Position numbers and translations under genes: made by a program. From an uncultured Flavobacteriales bacterium (GTDB taxonomy: Bacteria > Bacteroidota > Bacteroidia > Flavobacteriales_G > Salibacteraceae): a stretch of DNA of 64,000 nucleotides. The notes under the pieces are model-generated. The model searched no databases. It was not told where the DNA came from and saw only the letters and a program-made list of their open reading frames with translations. The DNA is taken from contig CAJXNO010000002.1 of assembly GCA_913057205.1 (NCBI GenBank), forward strand, positions 1 to 64,000. The letters are read 5' to 3'. This document shows, in pieces, positions 36,702 to 44,079 of the stretch (its first letter is position 1; each line of letters opens with the position of its first letter).

Positions 36702-36764
36702 TCCGTTTTACGGATTTGCGCAAAAATCTCGTTTTCCGCTTTTTTTCTTCGCAACTGACAGATG

Positions 36765-36803
36765 ATCAAGTGATTATAGTTTAGCGCTATAAAATCATTT
36801 GAT
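36765..36803. promoter_or_regulatory. Imperfect inverted repeat overlapping promoter of the tandem lipoprotein genes
   Basis: ATCAAGTGATTATAG (36765-36779) is the near reverse complement of 36787-36803; the 7-nt centre plus arm end holds TAGTTTAG (36777-36784), a near-consensus -7 box. The dyad ends 1 nt before the ATG at 36805. It could be an operator or an RNA hairpin hiding the start. Confidence 0.5.
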
Positions 36804-36804
36804 T

Positions 36805-37776
36805 ATGCTACGAAAAATCACACCCTTTAAATCCGTCTTGGCGCTAGCGCTTGTGCTGACCTCATGCCAAGGCGCTCAAGACGTCGTATCTGAAAGCTGG
36901 TTACAGAAGCGAAAACATCGACCAGGATTTCACCTTAACATCGCACAGCTTCAGCGGAACACTTCGAAACCAAGCATCAATGCTCAAGCTGAACAGGGCT
37001 CCATTGCTAAGCTCCCACGAAGAAAAGGAGAACTAGCAATAGCGTCAACAAACCTCAGAGATAGCATCCGTTCTGCAACATGGATGATTGCGGAACATGG
37101 TGAACAAGATCAGTTGCATTCTGCGCCCCATCGAACGTACCTCGAAAAGAATGAAGCACCTAGCCTACAAGCAACAGCAGTGGAGCGAACGGAAGAACTC
37201 GAAGAGCTTGCTCAGCACCAAGAGGTCAACAAGAAAAAGCTCTTGCGCAGCAGCGGCATGCTTGGCCTCGGTTTAATGGCCTTGGTAAGCAGTTCGATTT
37301 TATCCGCTCTTCCTTTTATTCTATCCGTGCTTCTCTCTGTGCTTGGTGCACACATCTCATTGGTAAGCATTGCCTTGCTATCCATTCATTGGATAGAACG
37401 TAAGCGCTTAATGAAGGGATCTATGTTCTACACCGAGCAACGCATAAAGGATTGGACTGATTTCACCGTCTTGATGAAGAAGACACAGCTCGTTGGGACT
37501 ATTCTCAGTGCGGTTCTTGGAGTGGTATCCATTGCATTAACCCTGAGCCCAGCACTCTTCATGTACGGCACTATGGTGAAGTCCATAATATTCCTTTTAG
37601 GATTAGGAACTACGATCGTTACTTTACTTGGAATTAGCGTTGGGAGCAGTGTTTCTCCCTACAGCTTTGAGGCCAAGCGTACTGCACGTCGATTGATCCT
37701 TTTGCCGCTGATTTCGGCTGCAATCGGTATCGGACTTCTTTCGCTTGTTTCTCTTATTCCTCAATTGATCTTCTAA
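36805..37776 (+). CDS. QKRK-motif lipoprotein/membrane protein, paralogue 1
   Basis: Function unknown; first of four tandem paralogues. The ATG at 36805 is preferred over a TTG two codons upstream and gives 323 residues. A lipoprotein signal (VLALALVLTSC, Cys21) is followed by QDVV and, 13 residues after the Cys, QKRKHRPGFHLN (34-45). A variable, polar linker leads to a juxtamembrane motif VERTEELEELAQHQEVNKKKL, then about four to five hydrophobic helices (from LLRSSGMLGLGLMALV to the C-terminal LPLISAAIGIGLLSLVSLIP). A lipid anchor plus helices suggests inner-membrane retention. A dyad and weak promoter box precede it; paralogue 2 follows after 10 nt. Confidence 0.82.
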   Translation: MLRKITPFKSVLALALVLTSCQGAQDVVSESWLQKRKHRPGFHLNIAQLQRNTSKPSINAQAEQGSIAKLPRRKGELAIASTNLRDSIRSATWMIAEHGEQDQLHSAPHRTYLEKNEAPSLQATAVERTEELEELAQHQEVNKKKLLRSSGMLGLGLMALVSSSILSALPFILSVLLSVLGAHISLVSIALLSIHWIERKRLMKGSMFYTEQRIKDWTDFTVLMKKTQLVGTILSAVLGVVSIALTLSPALFMYGTMVKSIIFLLGLGTTIVTLLGISVGSSVSPYSFEAKRTARRLILLPLISAAIGIGLLSLVSLIPQLIF

Positions 37777-37786
37777 GCGTATTGTC

Positions 37787-38764
37787 ATGTCCAGCATCCT
37801 AAAACAAAAGGGCCTGCTCTTCTGGCTGGGGCTGGCCCTCCTCCTCACCTGCAATTCTTGCAAAACTTCAAACGATGTTGTATCGAATGGGTTCTTGCAG
37901 AAGCGGAAATACCGTCCAGGATTTCACTTGAACTGGATCAACTCGAACACTCCAGCACCTTCAGCATCCGGATCATCAAGCGCTTGGAAAAGGAACAATC
38001 TGGTGAACAAAGCTTTACTTGCAGACAGGAAACAGTCAAAGGCCCAACGTATTGAAGCCCAAACACAAAAGCCCATTATGGAGGCGAACCGAGGTGATGG
38101 AGCGAATAACCCTGTTTTATCTCACCGAAAACGAGTACCAAGTAAGGGAGCGGATAGCCTGCCTGATTTTCGTGAAAAGCGAACGGAGGAACTGAAAAAG
38201 ATCAAAGAAGATAAGCGCGAGAACCTCTTATCCATTTTGAACAGTGCATTGATTGTTGCAGCCTCTTTAGCCATTATTATTCATCATATTCTTTCAGCAG
38301 GCATAGATCCAGTACTTGCTTTCTTCGCGATGGTTGCCAGTATTTCATTGCTCATAGGAGCGGTAATGCTCCTCTTATTCATCATTGAGCGCTTCGTCCT
38401 GAATCGCGACCGTATCCTCTTAAGTGAACGCTGGAAAACGCGTTGGAAGTGGTTTGTTCGTATTTCCAGATGGAGCACTACGGTACTCGGTCTTGGTTTT
38501 GTCACGAGCGTTGCATTTCTCGGTCTTTCCTTCATTTTCTTTCCGGATCTAGTGAACGCGTTACTCATCATCGTTAGCTCACTCACCATGTTGACCTTAC
38601 TGGTAGCTTTCATTGGAAGTTTACTAGCCCTACCTGTAATCCATCGAATTGATGAGGTCGGCTCAGATCTAGGCAAGATGGTTGGTATGGCCGGTGTTGT
38701 CTTTGGGATACTTGGTACGGTATCCTTCATTGCAATGTATGTTGCCATATTCACCGCATTTTAG
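37787..38764 (+). CDS. QKRK-motif lipoprotein/membrane protein, paralogue 2
   Basis: 325 residues, same layout as its neighbours: signal MSSILKQKGLLFWLGLALLL, lipidated Cys25 (Cys22 is the alternative), NDVV, then QKRKYRPGFHLN at 38-49, again 13 residues after Cys25. The linker contains the family's EKRTEELKKIKEDKRENLL before the helices. Helix content begins at ILNSALIVAASLAIIIHHIL and ends MAGVVFGILGTVSFIAMYVAIF. It is the most divergent of the four in the juxtamembrane motif. No enzyme motif seen. Co-transcription with paralogue 1 is likely. Confidence 0.82.
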   Translation: MSSILKQKGLLFWLGLALLLTCNSCKTSNDVVSNGFLQKRKYRPGFHLNWINSNTPAPSASGSSSAWKRNNLVNKALLADRKQSKAQRIEAQTQKPIMEANRGDGANNPVLSHRKRVPSKGADSLPDFREKRTEELKKIKEDKRENLLSILNSALIVAASLAIIIHHILSAGIDPVLAFFAMVASISLLIGAVMLLLFIIERFVLNRDRILLSERWKTRWKWFVRISRWSTTVLGLGFVTSVAFLGLSFIFFPDLVNALLIIVSSLTMLTLLVAFIGSLLALPVIHRIDEVGSDLGKMVGMAGVVFGILGTVSFIAMYVAIFTAF

Positions 38765-38888
38765 CCGCGCATGAACCGTCACGGGAACCTCACGCTATCG
38801 AACACATGGAACACATGCGTAAATATTCTTCTGATCACGAAAGAGTCGACCCGAATACCTTTATTTGATAGAACCTACGGAACGACTT

Positions 38889-39887
38889 ATGAAGACTAAA
38901 AATCGGCCTATGCGCTTTTTCCCCTTGCTAACCTTGCTAGTTGTATTGGTCATGAGTGGATGCAAGACCAGCAATGACGTGGTTTCCGACGGACTCTTCC
39001 AGAAGCGGAAACACCGTCCAGGATACCACTTGAATTGGGCACAGCGCTCAAAACACCATCAGGCCGATGTCAAGGAAGAGCGTCGTCAATGGACATCAAC
39101 GGATTCCACGTCCATGGATCCTCAAGACGAACGATCAGGTAGCCGTAAGCTCCAGCCACTCAAACGAATCTTATCTGCGGATACAGGACCACTTCACCCA
39201 AGTGTGCTTTCGCCAAGAAAGCTTAACCCATTGAAAAAGTGGCAAGGAAAATCACTGAGGGAAACAGCAGACGAGCGCAGCGAAGAATTGGAAGAGCTGC
39301 AGGATCACAAGATCCGGAATGAACGCAACCTAAACATCACGGGAATCCTAAGCGCACTCTCGCTTGCTGCTTACATTATATACTACGTAAGTATTTTAAT
39401 GGCCGTGCCAATGGCACCCGCTTTGGGACTGGTGGTCATTCCATTTACGCTGCTCCTGCGCTACACGTTTCCGCTGCTGATCATCTACATCATAGAGCGG
39501 CTTAAGCTGAAGAATGACGAACTGTTCTTTAACGAGAAGCGCATTCGATTCTTTGAAGATACCACCCTTGCGATGAAGCGGGTGCAGCTCCTCACCTTCA
39601 TCATATCGCTGCTGTCAGTGATTGGATTTATACTGGGTTTGCTTTACTTCCCAGCTGCTGCGTTGTTGTCACTACTGACCTTCGGGATATCCATCTTCAT
39701 TCTTGGTTTGGCTTCTTGGATTGGAATTGTGACCGCGCTTGCCGTCAAGCGTTTTTCTCGAGATGCGAAGAGAGCGCTTATCCAACTTATCATCCTGCAA
39801 ATCCTCGGTAATATACTGTTGGTTTTCATGGCCGTTCTATTCCTTTTGCTGCTGTTCGGAGCGCTTACAGGAGGTATTGTCATCTGA
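38889..39887 (+). CDS. QKRK-motif lipoprotein/membrane protein, paralogue 3
   Basis: The ATG at 38889 gives 332 residues; an in-frame TTG at 38865 lies too close to the promoter-like TACCTTTA (38856-38863) and is rejected. Lipobox LVMSGC with Cys25, then TSNDVV and QKRKHRPGYHLN at 38-49. The linker ends DERSEELEELQDHKIRNERNL, followed by about five hydrophobic segments (ITGILSALSLAAYIIYYV, LGLVVIPFTLLL, LLTFIISLLSVIGFILGLL, LLTFGISIFILGLASWIG, LIILQILGNILLVFMAVLFL). It shares its membrane domain most closely with paralogue 4. A 124-bp gap and its own promoter box suggest separate initiation from the first pair. Confidence 0.82.
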   Translation: MKTKNRPMRFFPLLTLLVVLVMSGCKTSNDVVSDGLFQKRKHRPGYHLNWAQRSKHHQADVKEERRQWTSTDSTSMDPQDERSGSRKLQPLKRILSADTGPLHPSVLSPRKLNPLKKWQGKSLRETADERSEELEELQDHKIRNERNLNITGILSALSLAAYIIYYVSILMAVPMAPALGLVVIPFTLLLRYTFPLLIIYIIERLKLKNDELFFNEKRIRFFEDTTLAMKRVQLLTFIISLLSVIGFILGLLYFPAAALLSLLTFGISIFILGLASWIGIVTALAVKRFSRDAKRALIQLIILQILGNILLVFMAVLFLLLLFGALTGGIVI

Positions 39888-40882
39888 TGTGGGTGCGTAG
39901 GTCTTTCCACCCCTTGCTGCTGGTTGCAGCCCTGTGCACACTTGTTTTTACTGGTTGCAAACACCAGCAAGATGTAGTTGGAAATGGCATCCTACAAAAG
40001 CGCAAACACCGGCCGGGATTGCACCTCAACCTGAAGCGGATCCATGAGAAGAAGCTTGCCCATATTGATGATGAAAAGGAAAAGCTCATTCAGCGAGATA
40101 GCAGCAGCCTGATTGGCAAGGCAGTGCGACAACAAGAAAGGGGCCAACCGGACCATAAAGCCTTGGTCGCAGATCGATCAAGCGAGGAAAGCTTATCATA
40201 TGATGTAACAGCCTCTCGCAGTGGCGCGGTGAAAGGGAACCTACCAAGCATTAGAAAATCAGCAGATGAGCGAACGGAAACCTTGGAGGAACTTCGTGAG
40301 CACCAAGAAAGAAACAAGCGAAACCTAAAGATAACCGGCATCTTGTTTTCTACGCCTTTGATCGCGTGGATCCTTTTCAACATTGTAGCACTCTTAGGCA
40401 TTCCGATTGCACCCATTTTAGGAATCGTATTTCTTGTATGCTTAGTTCTCCTGCGCTACACCATCCCACTCTTCATCATCTACTTGGTCGAGTACTTTGT
40501 ACTGAAGAAGGGAAACATCTTCTTTAATGACCATAGGATTAAGGTGTTCGAAGGAATCAGTGTTTGGGCGAAACGCATCCAACTCATCGCCTTTGTGGTT
40601 ATGATACTATCCGCAGTCGGAATTGTAGCTGGACTATTGTTCTTCCTACCGCTTACCATCTGGTCTTTCGTTGCTCTTTCTGTTGCTTACGTGTTGCTTT
40701 TGCTGACATCTTGGGTGGGCATTGTTGCGAGTTTGGCCTCTCGGCGTTATTCAACGGAATCGGCCAAGGCGTTATTTCAACTCATCGCCCTACAAATCAC
40801 TTCTGGGCTCTTAGCGATTGTATTTCTTATCACCGCTGTGTTCCTGATCATTTTAGGTGTGCTCGCCGCATCGATCGTATGA
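39887..40882 (+). CDS. QKRK-motif lipoprotein/membrane protein, paralogue 4
   Basis: 331 residues; its ATG overlaps the stop of paralogue 3 by one base (TGATG), so the two are translationally linked. Lipobox LVFTGC with Cys24, QQDVV, QKRKHRPGLHLN at 37-48 (again Cys+13). The juxtamembrane motif is DERTETLEELREHQERNKRNLKI. The membrane part follows paralogue 3 closely (TPLIAWILFNIVALLGIPIAP, YTIPLFIIYLVEYFVLKKGNIFFND, FVALSVAYVLLLLTSWVGIVASLASRRYS). The shared FFNDxRIKxFE loop between helices is conserved in 3 and 4 and, more loosely, in 1. Function unknown. Confidence 0.82.
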   Translation: MWVRRSFHPLLLVAALCTLVFTGCKHQQDVVGNGILQKRKHRPGLHLNLKRIHEKKLAHIDDEKEKLIQRDSSSLIGKAVRQQERGQPDHKALVADRSSEESLSYDVTASRSGAVKGNLPSIRKSADERTETLEELREHQERNKRNLKITGILFSTPLIAWILFNIVALLGIPIAPILGIVFLVCLVLLRYTIPLFIIYLVEYFVLKKGNIFFNDHRIKVFEGISVWAKRIQLIAFVVMILSAVGIVAGLLFFLPLTIWSFVALSVAYVLLLLTSWVGIVASLASRRYSTESAKALFQLIALQITSGLLAIVFLITAVFLIILGVLAASIV

Positions 40883-41031
40883 TTGACGAGCATCCGTTCT
40901 TGGGACGAACAGTAAAGTGATTAGCCTTCCTTTCGAGCGCTTAAAATAAGCTGCCACACGACCTGATTACCCTGTACATCCATCAAAACCTTTTCATCAC
41001 CAATTAAGCAATGCTTTGTAATCTTGCATGC

Positions 41032-41907
41032 ATGAAGGTTTTGATACTGGGAGCAAGCGGATTGGTTGGAGGCAACTGCCTCCATCACTTCATGGAACAA
41101 GGAGCTGAATGCCTTGGCACCCACTTCTCCTTTGCTACAGACGAGACGGTATACTTCAACACCTTGGCGTTGGATGATCCGCAAAACGGTGAGGTCATCG
41201 CCTTCAACCCAGATGTGATCGTTCACTGCGGTGCCCTGACCTGGGTAGATTACTGCGAAGAGAACCCCGAAGAGAGTTATGAAAAGACGGTACAGTCTAC
41301 TAAGAATGCCGTTGACTTAGCTGAATCTCTGCAAGCGAAGTTGGTGTATTTGAGCACCGATTATGTCTTTGATGGCAAACGGGGCTTTTATGTGGAAACT
41401 GATGAAGTGAACCCGCTCAGCATCTATGGAAATCACAAGCTTGAAGCAGAGCAGATCGTGCAGCGATTTGAAGATCATTTGATCTGTAGGATCACGAACG
41501 TCTATGGCAACGAAGTACGCGGAAAGAACTTTATCGCACGCTTGGTGAGCAATATGCGAAAAGGAGACGCTATGGACCTGAAGCTTCCGATCGATCAATA
41601 CGCAACTCCGGTGAATGCCTATGATGTGGCACGAGCCATTTACCTGCTCTTGACGGACGGACATACCGGGATCTTCCATTTTGCTGGCACGGATTATTTG
41701 AACCGTGTACAATTGGCAGAACGCATTATTCGTTATTTCGGTCACGAACAGGTACGCCTTTCGGCTGTTACTACAGACGAGTTGAATCCTCCTGCAACCC
41801 GGCCGCTGAACGGAGGGATGAGTGCCGCTAAATTCAATGCGCTTTATCCACACTTCAAATGGTCTAATGTGGATGACTACCTCAAACAATTGAACGAATT
41901 ATCATAA
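41032..41907 (+). CDS. RmlD-like NAD(P)-dependent sugar ketoreductase
   Basis: The ATG at 41032 gives 291 residues. Rossmann motif MKVLILGASGLVGGNCL, HCGALTWVDYCEENPEESY, the catalytic Thr/Tyr/Lys in YLSTDYVFDGKRG and IYGNHKLEAEQ, and RITNVYGNEVRGKNF match the RmlD/RfbD (dTDP-4-dehydrorhamnose reductase) family. With CDP-sugar genes on both sides it probably reduces the C4 ketone of a CDP-linked deoxysugar. A near-consensus -7 box (TAATCTTG, 41019-41026) lies just before the start. It precedes the RfbH-like gene by 1 nt. Confidence 0.9.
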   Translation: MKVLILGASGLVGGNCLHHFMEQGAECLGTHFSFATDETVYFNTLALDDPQNGEVIAFNPDVIVHCGALTWVDYCEENPEESYEKTVQSTKNAVDLAESLQAKLVYLSTDYVFDGKRGFYVETDEVNPLSIYGNHKLEAEQIVQRFEDHLICRITNVYGNEVRGKNFIARLVSNMRKGDAMDLKLPIDQYATPVNAYDVARAIYLLLTDGHTGIFHFAGTDYLNRVQLAERIIRYFGHEQVRLSAVTTDELNPPATRPLNGGMSAAKFNALYPHFKWSNVDDYLKQLNELS

Positions 41908-41908
41908 C

Positions 41909-43120
41909 ATGAGCAATACAACGGAAGAAATGATCCGCGTGCCCTACGGAATGACGGTACACGGACAAGAAGAAATCGACGCGGTGGTGAAGGTCCTGCA
42001 GACCAGCACACAGATGGGGCCACACGTTCGATCGATGGAAGAACGGGTCGCTGAGCTGTTTGACAAGCCATATGGCATCATGCTGAACAGTGGTTCTTCT
42101 GCCAATTACTTGGCGGTAGAATTGATGGCACTGCCTGAAGGTAGCGAGGTCATTACGCCTGCCCTCACCTTCTCTACTACGGTTGCGCCATTGGTACGCA
42201 ACAAGCTCATCCCTGCGTTTGTAGACGTAGAGGAAGGAACTTACAACTTGGATGCTGACCAGGTTGAAGCCATGATCACTTCAAAAACAAAGGCGCTGAT
42301 GATCCCAAACTTGATCGGTAATCTGCCGGATTGGGAAAAGCTCCGCGCCATTGCTGACAAGCACAACTTGGTAGTGATTGAAGATTCTGCCGATACGCTT
42401 GGCGCTACCATCAATGGTAAGAGCAGCGGTAGCTTCTCTGACATGAGCATCACGAGCTTTTATGGCTCCCACGTGATCAATTGTGCAGGAAATGGAGGAA
42501 TGTTAACCGTTCGCAATCCGGAGCATTATGAGCGCGGTAAGCTCTTGCGTTCTTGGGGACGTTCATCGAGCTTATTTGTAGAGTCTGAAGCCATTGAAAA
42601 CCGCTTTAATGTAGAGGTAGATGGCATCCCCTACGATTCTAAATTCATCTTCGCTGAGCCCGGTTACAACATTGAGCCATCAGAAATGGGTGCAGCATTC
42701 GGGTTGGTACAATTGGACAAATTGGATCACAACATCAGCGAGCGGGAGAAGAATTACGATGAAATGCGCTCTTTCTTTGAACAGTACGAGGAATGGTTCA
42801 TCTTGCCAAAGCAACTACCGAATAGCAGAACGGGTTGGCTGGCTATGGCACTGACCATTCGCGATGATGCTCCGTTCAAGCGCCCGGAAATGCAGATCTT
42901 CTTGGAGAAACGAAACATTCAAACCCGCACGGTATTCACGGGCAATATCCTGCGGCAGCCAGGCTTCCAAAACATCCCTGCAAAACGCAGTGATGCCGGA
43001 TACGTTGAAGCTGACAAGGTCATGCGCGGTGGTATGTTGTTGGCCTGTCACCATGGTCTAACCCCTGCCATGAAAGACCACGTGAAAACGCAAGTAGAAG
43101 CATTCTTGAAGCAGTTCTAA
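41909..43120 (+). CDS. RfbH/ColD-like PLP-dependent sugar 3-dehydratase, no Fe-S cysteines
   Basis: A 403-residue DegT/DnrJ/EryC1/StrS-fold protein. MLNSGSSANYLAV binds phosphate, EDSADTLGA contains the Asp159 that pairs with the pyridine N, and the usual PLP-binding Lys is replaced by His188 (ITSFYGSHVINCAGNGGM). That Lys-to-His change marks the 3-dehydratases RfbH (E1) and ColD rather than aminotransferases. The RfbH-type insertion is there (GRSSSLFVESEAIENRF, 217-233), but all cysteines that hold the [2Fe-2S] cluster in RfbH are missing. Such an enzyme could deoxygenate C3 by a ColD-like route with glutamate as co-substrate. Its likely substrate is CDP-4-keto-6-deoxyglucose. Terminator follows. 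Confidence 0.88.
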   Translation: MSNTTEEMIRVPYGMTVHGQEEIDAVVKVLQTSTQMGPHVRSMEERVAELFDKPYGIMLNSGSSANYLAVELMALPEGSEVITPALTFSTTVAPLVRNKLIPAFVDVEEGTYNLDADQVEAMITSKTKALMIPNLIGNLPDWEKLRAIADKHNLVVIEDSADTLGATINGKSSGSFSDMSITSFYGSHVINCAGNGGMLTVRNPEHYERGKLLRSWGRSSSLFVESEAIENRFNVEVDGIPYDSKFIFAEPGYNIEPSEMGAAFGLVQLDKLDHNISEREKNYDEMRSFFEQYEEWFILPKQLPNSRTGWLAMALTIRDDAPFKRPEMQIFLEKRNIQTRTVFTGNILRQPGFQNIPAKRSDAGYVEADKVMRGGMLLACHHGLTPAMKDHVKTQVEAFLKQF

Positions 43121-43152
43121 CAAGAACGATAAAGCGAAATCTTAGCTGCAAA

Positions 43153-43180
43153 AGCCTGATCAACACTGATCGGGCTTTAT
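43153..43180 (+). terminator. Terminator after the RfbH-like gene
   Basis: A 10-bp stem (43153-43162 with 43167-43176, one G-T pair) with an ACAC loop, followed by TTATATT. Confidence 0.7.
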
Positions 43181-43197
43181 ATTCCCAGAATTTAGGG

Positions 43198-43226
43198 CAA
43201 AAAAAAACCGGCCCGGGAGGGCCGGC
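43198..43226 (-). terminator. Strong intrinsic terminator of the LytTR/pgi unit
   Basis: On the minus strand a GC-only 7-bp stem (GGGCCGG/CCGGCCC type, 43208-43225) is followed by nine T. It lies 158 nt after the response-regulator stop. Confidence 0.85.
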
Positions 43227-43383
43227 TAGCGATCTAGATCGCCATGCTACGGATTGAGGATTATGTGGAAGCCTTTCGGCTATCTCTGTCTTTTTTTGAC
43301 CGAACGAATATAGAACGAAATTCTTTGGCGCAAAGAATAGGTGAATTTAATGTTGTGAGTGTGTGAATTTTGATGGTAAATGG

Positions 43384-44079
43384 TTAATTGATTCGATTGG
43401 AGAGCTGATCCCGGTAAGATCTCGACACAGGAAGCTGTTCTCCATTCACTTCAACGTAGTTTCTAGCAAGGGTTTGAATGTGGTTGACGTTCACTGCATA
43501 GGAGCGATGAATCCTTAACAAGCTCTCTCGCGGATGTTCTTCCATGAAGCCGGTGAGCGACTGCCGAATCAAATACTTCCGGTCTTTGGTCACCACATCC
43601 ACGTATATGTTATCGGCCTTCAAGTAATAGATTTCTTCAGGCTGAACGAGTACGGTACGGCGCCCTACTTTCAGCGGGATCACCTCACCCTGTTCAGAAG
43701 TTGCGTGCATCAATGCCATTTCTACTCCTGTATAGACATCTTCCTCGTTGAATGGCTTTAATACATATGCACCCGGCTTGGTCACCTTGGCCTGTTCAAT
43801 GGTAGCCCGATCGGTGTAGGAGGTCAAGAACATGAATGGAATGTTGATTGACGATGCACGTTTGGCCAATTCAACACCTTCCATACCGCCTTCTAAGTTG
43901 ATATCAAATACAGCGAAGTCAAACGATTGCTTAGCAAACGCCTCTTCGGCCGTTGCTACATCCAATGCTGTATGTACAACCTCATGCCCCATATCCTCCA
44001 ACATGGTGCGTAGCATTTCAGCGATGAACGCTTCATCTTCTACAACCAGTACCTTTCTATTTTGCTTTGGAGCCATCAC
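43384..44079 (-). CDS. LytTR family response regulator
   Basis: A 231-residue two-domain protein. The receiver (about 8-125) has the acidic pair Glu15-Asp16, phospho-acceptor Asp59 in FDFAVFDINLEGGM, TSYTD and the Lys of VLKPF. The LytTR DNA-binding domain (about 135-231) shows YLKADNIYVDVVTKDRKYLIRQSL and LLRIHRSYAVNVNHIQ and ends ELPVSRSYRDQL. It regulates transcription when phosphorylated; no histidine kinase is adjacent. Its start overlaps the pgi stop by 4 nt, so it is co-transcribed with pgi, an unusual partner for a response regulator. Confidence 0.95.
   Translation of the reverse strand: MMAPKQNRKVLVVEDEAFIAEMLRTMLEDMGHEVVHTALDVATAEEAFAKQSFDFAVFDINLEGGMEGVELAKRASSINIPFMFLTSYTDRATIEQAKVTKPGAYVLKPFNEEDVYTGVEMALMHATSEQGEVIPLKVGRRTVLVQPEEIYYLKADNIYVDVVTKDRKYLIRQSLTGFMEEHPRESLLRIHRSYAVNVNHIQTLARNYVEVNGEQLPVSRSYRDQLSNRIN

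Noticed and set aside
41909-43120. Ordinary sugar aminotransferase
   Set aside because: The Schiff-base Lys is replaced by His188 and an RfbH-type insertion is present, so simple transamination through an internal aldimine is not expected.
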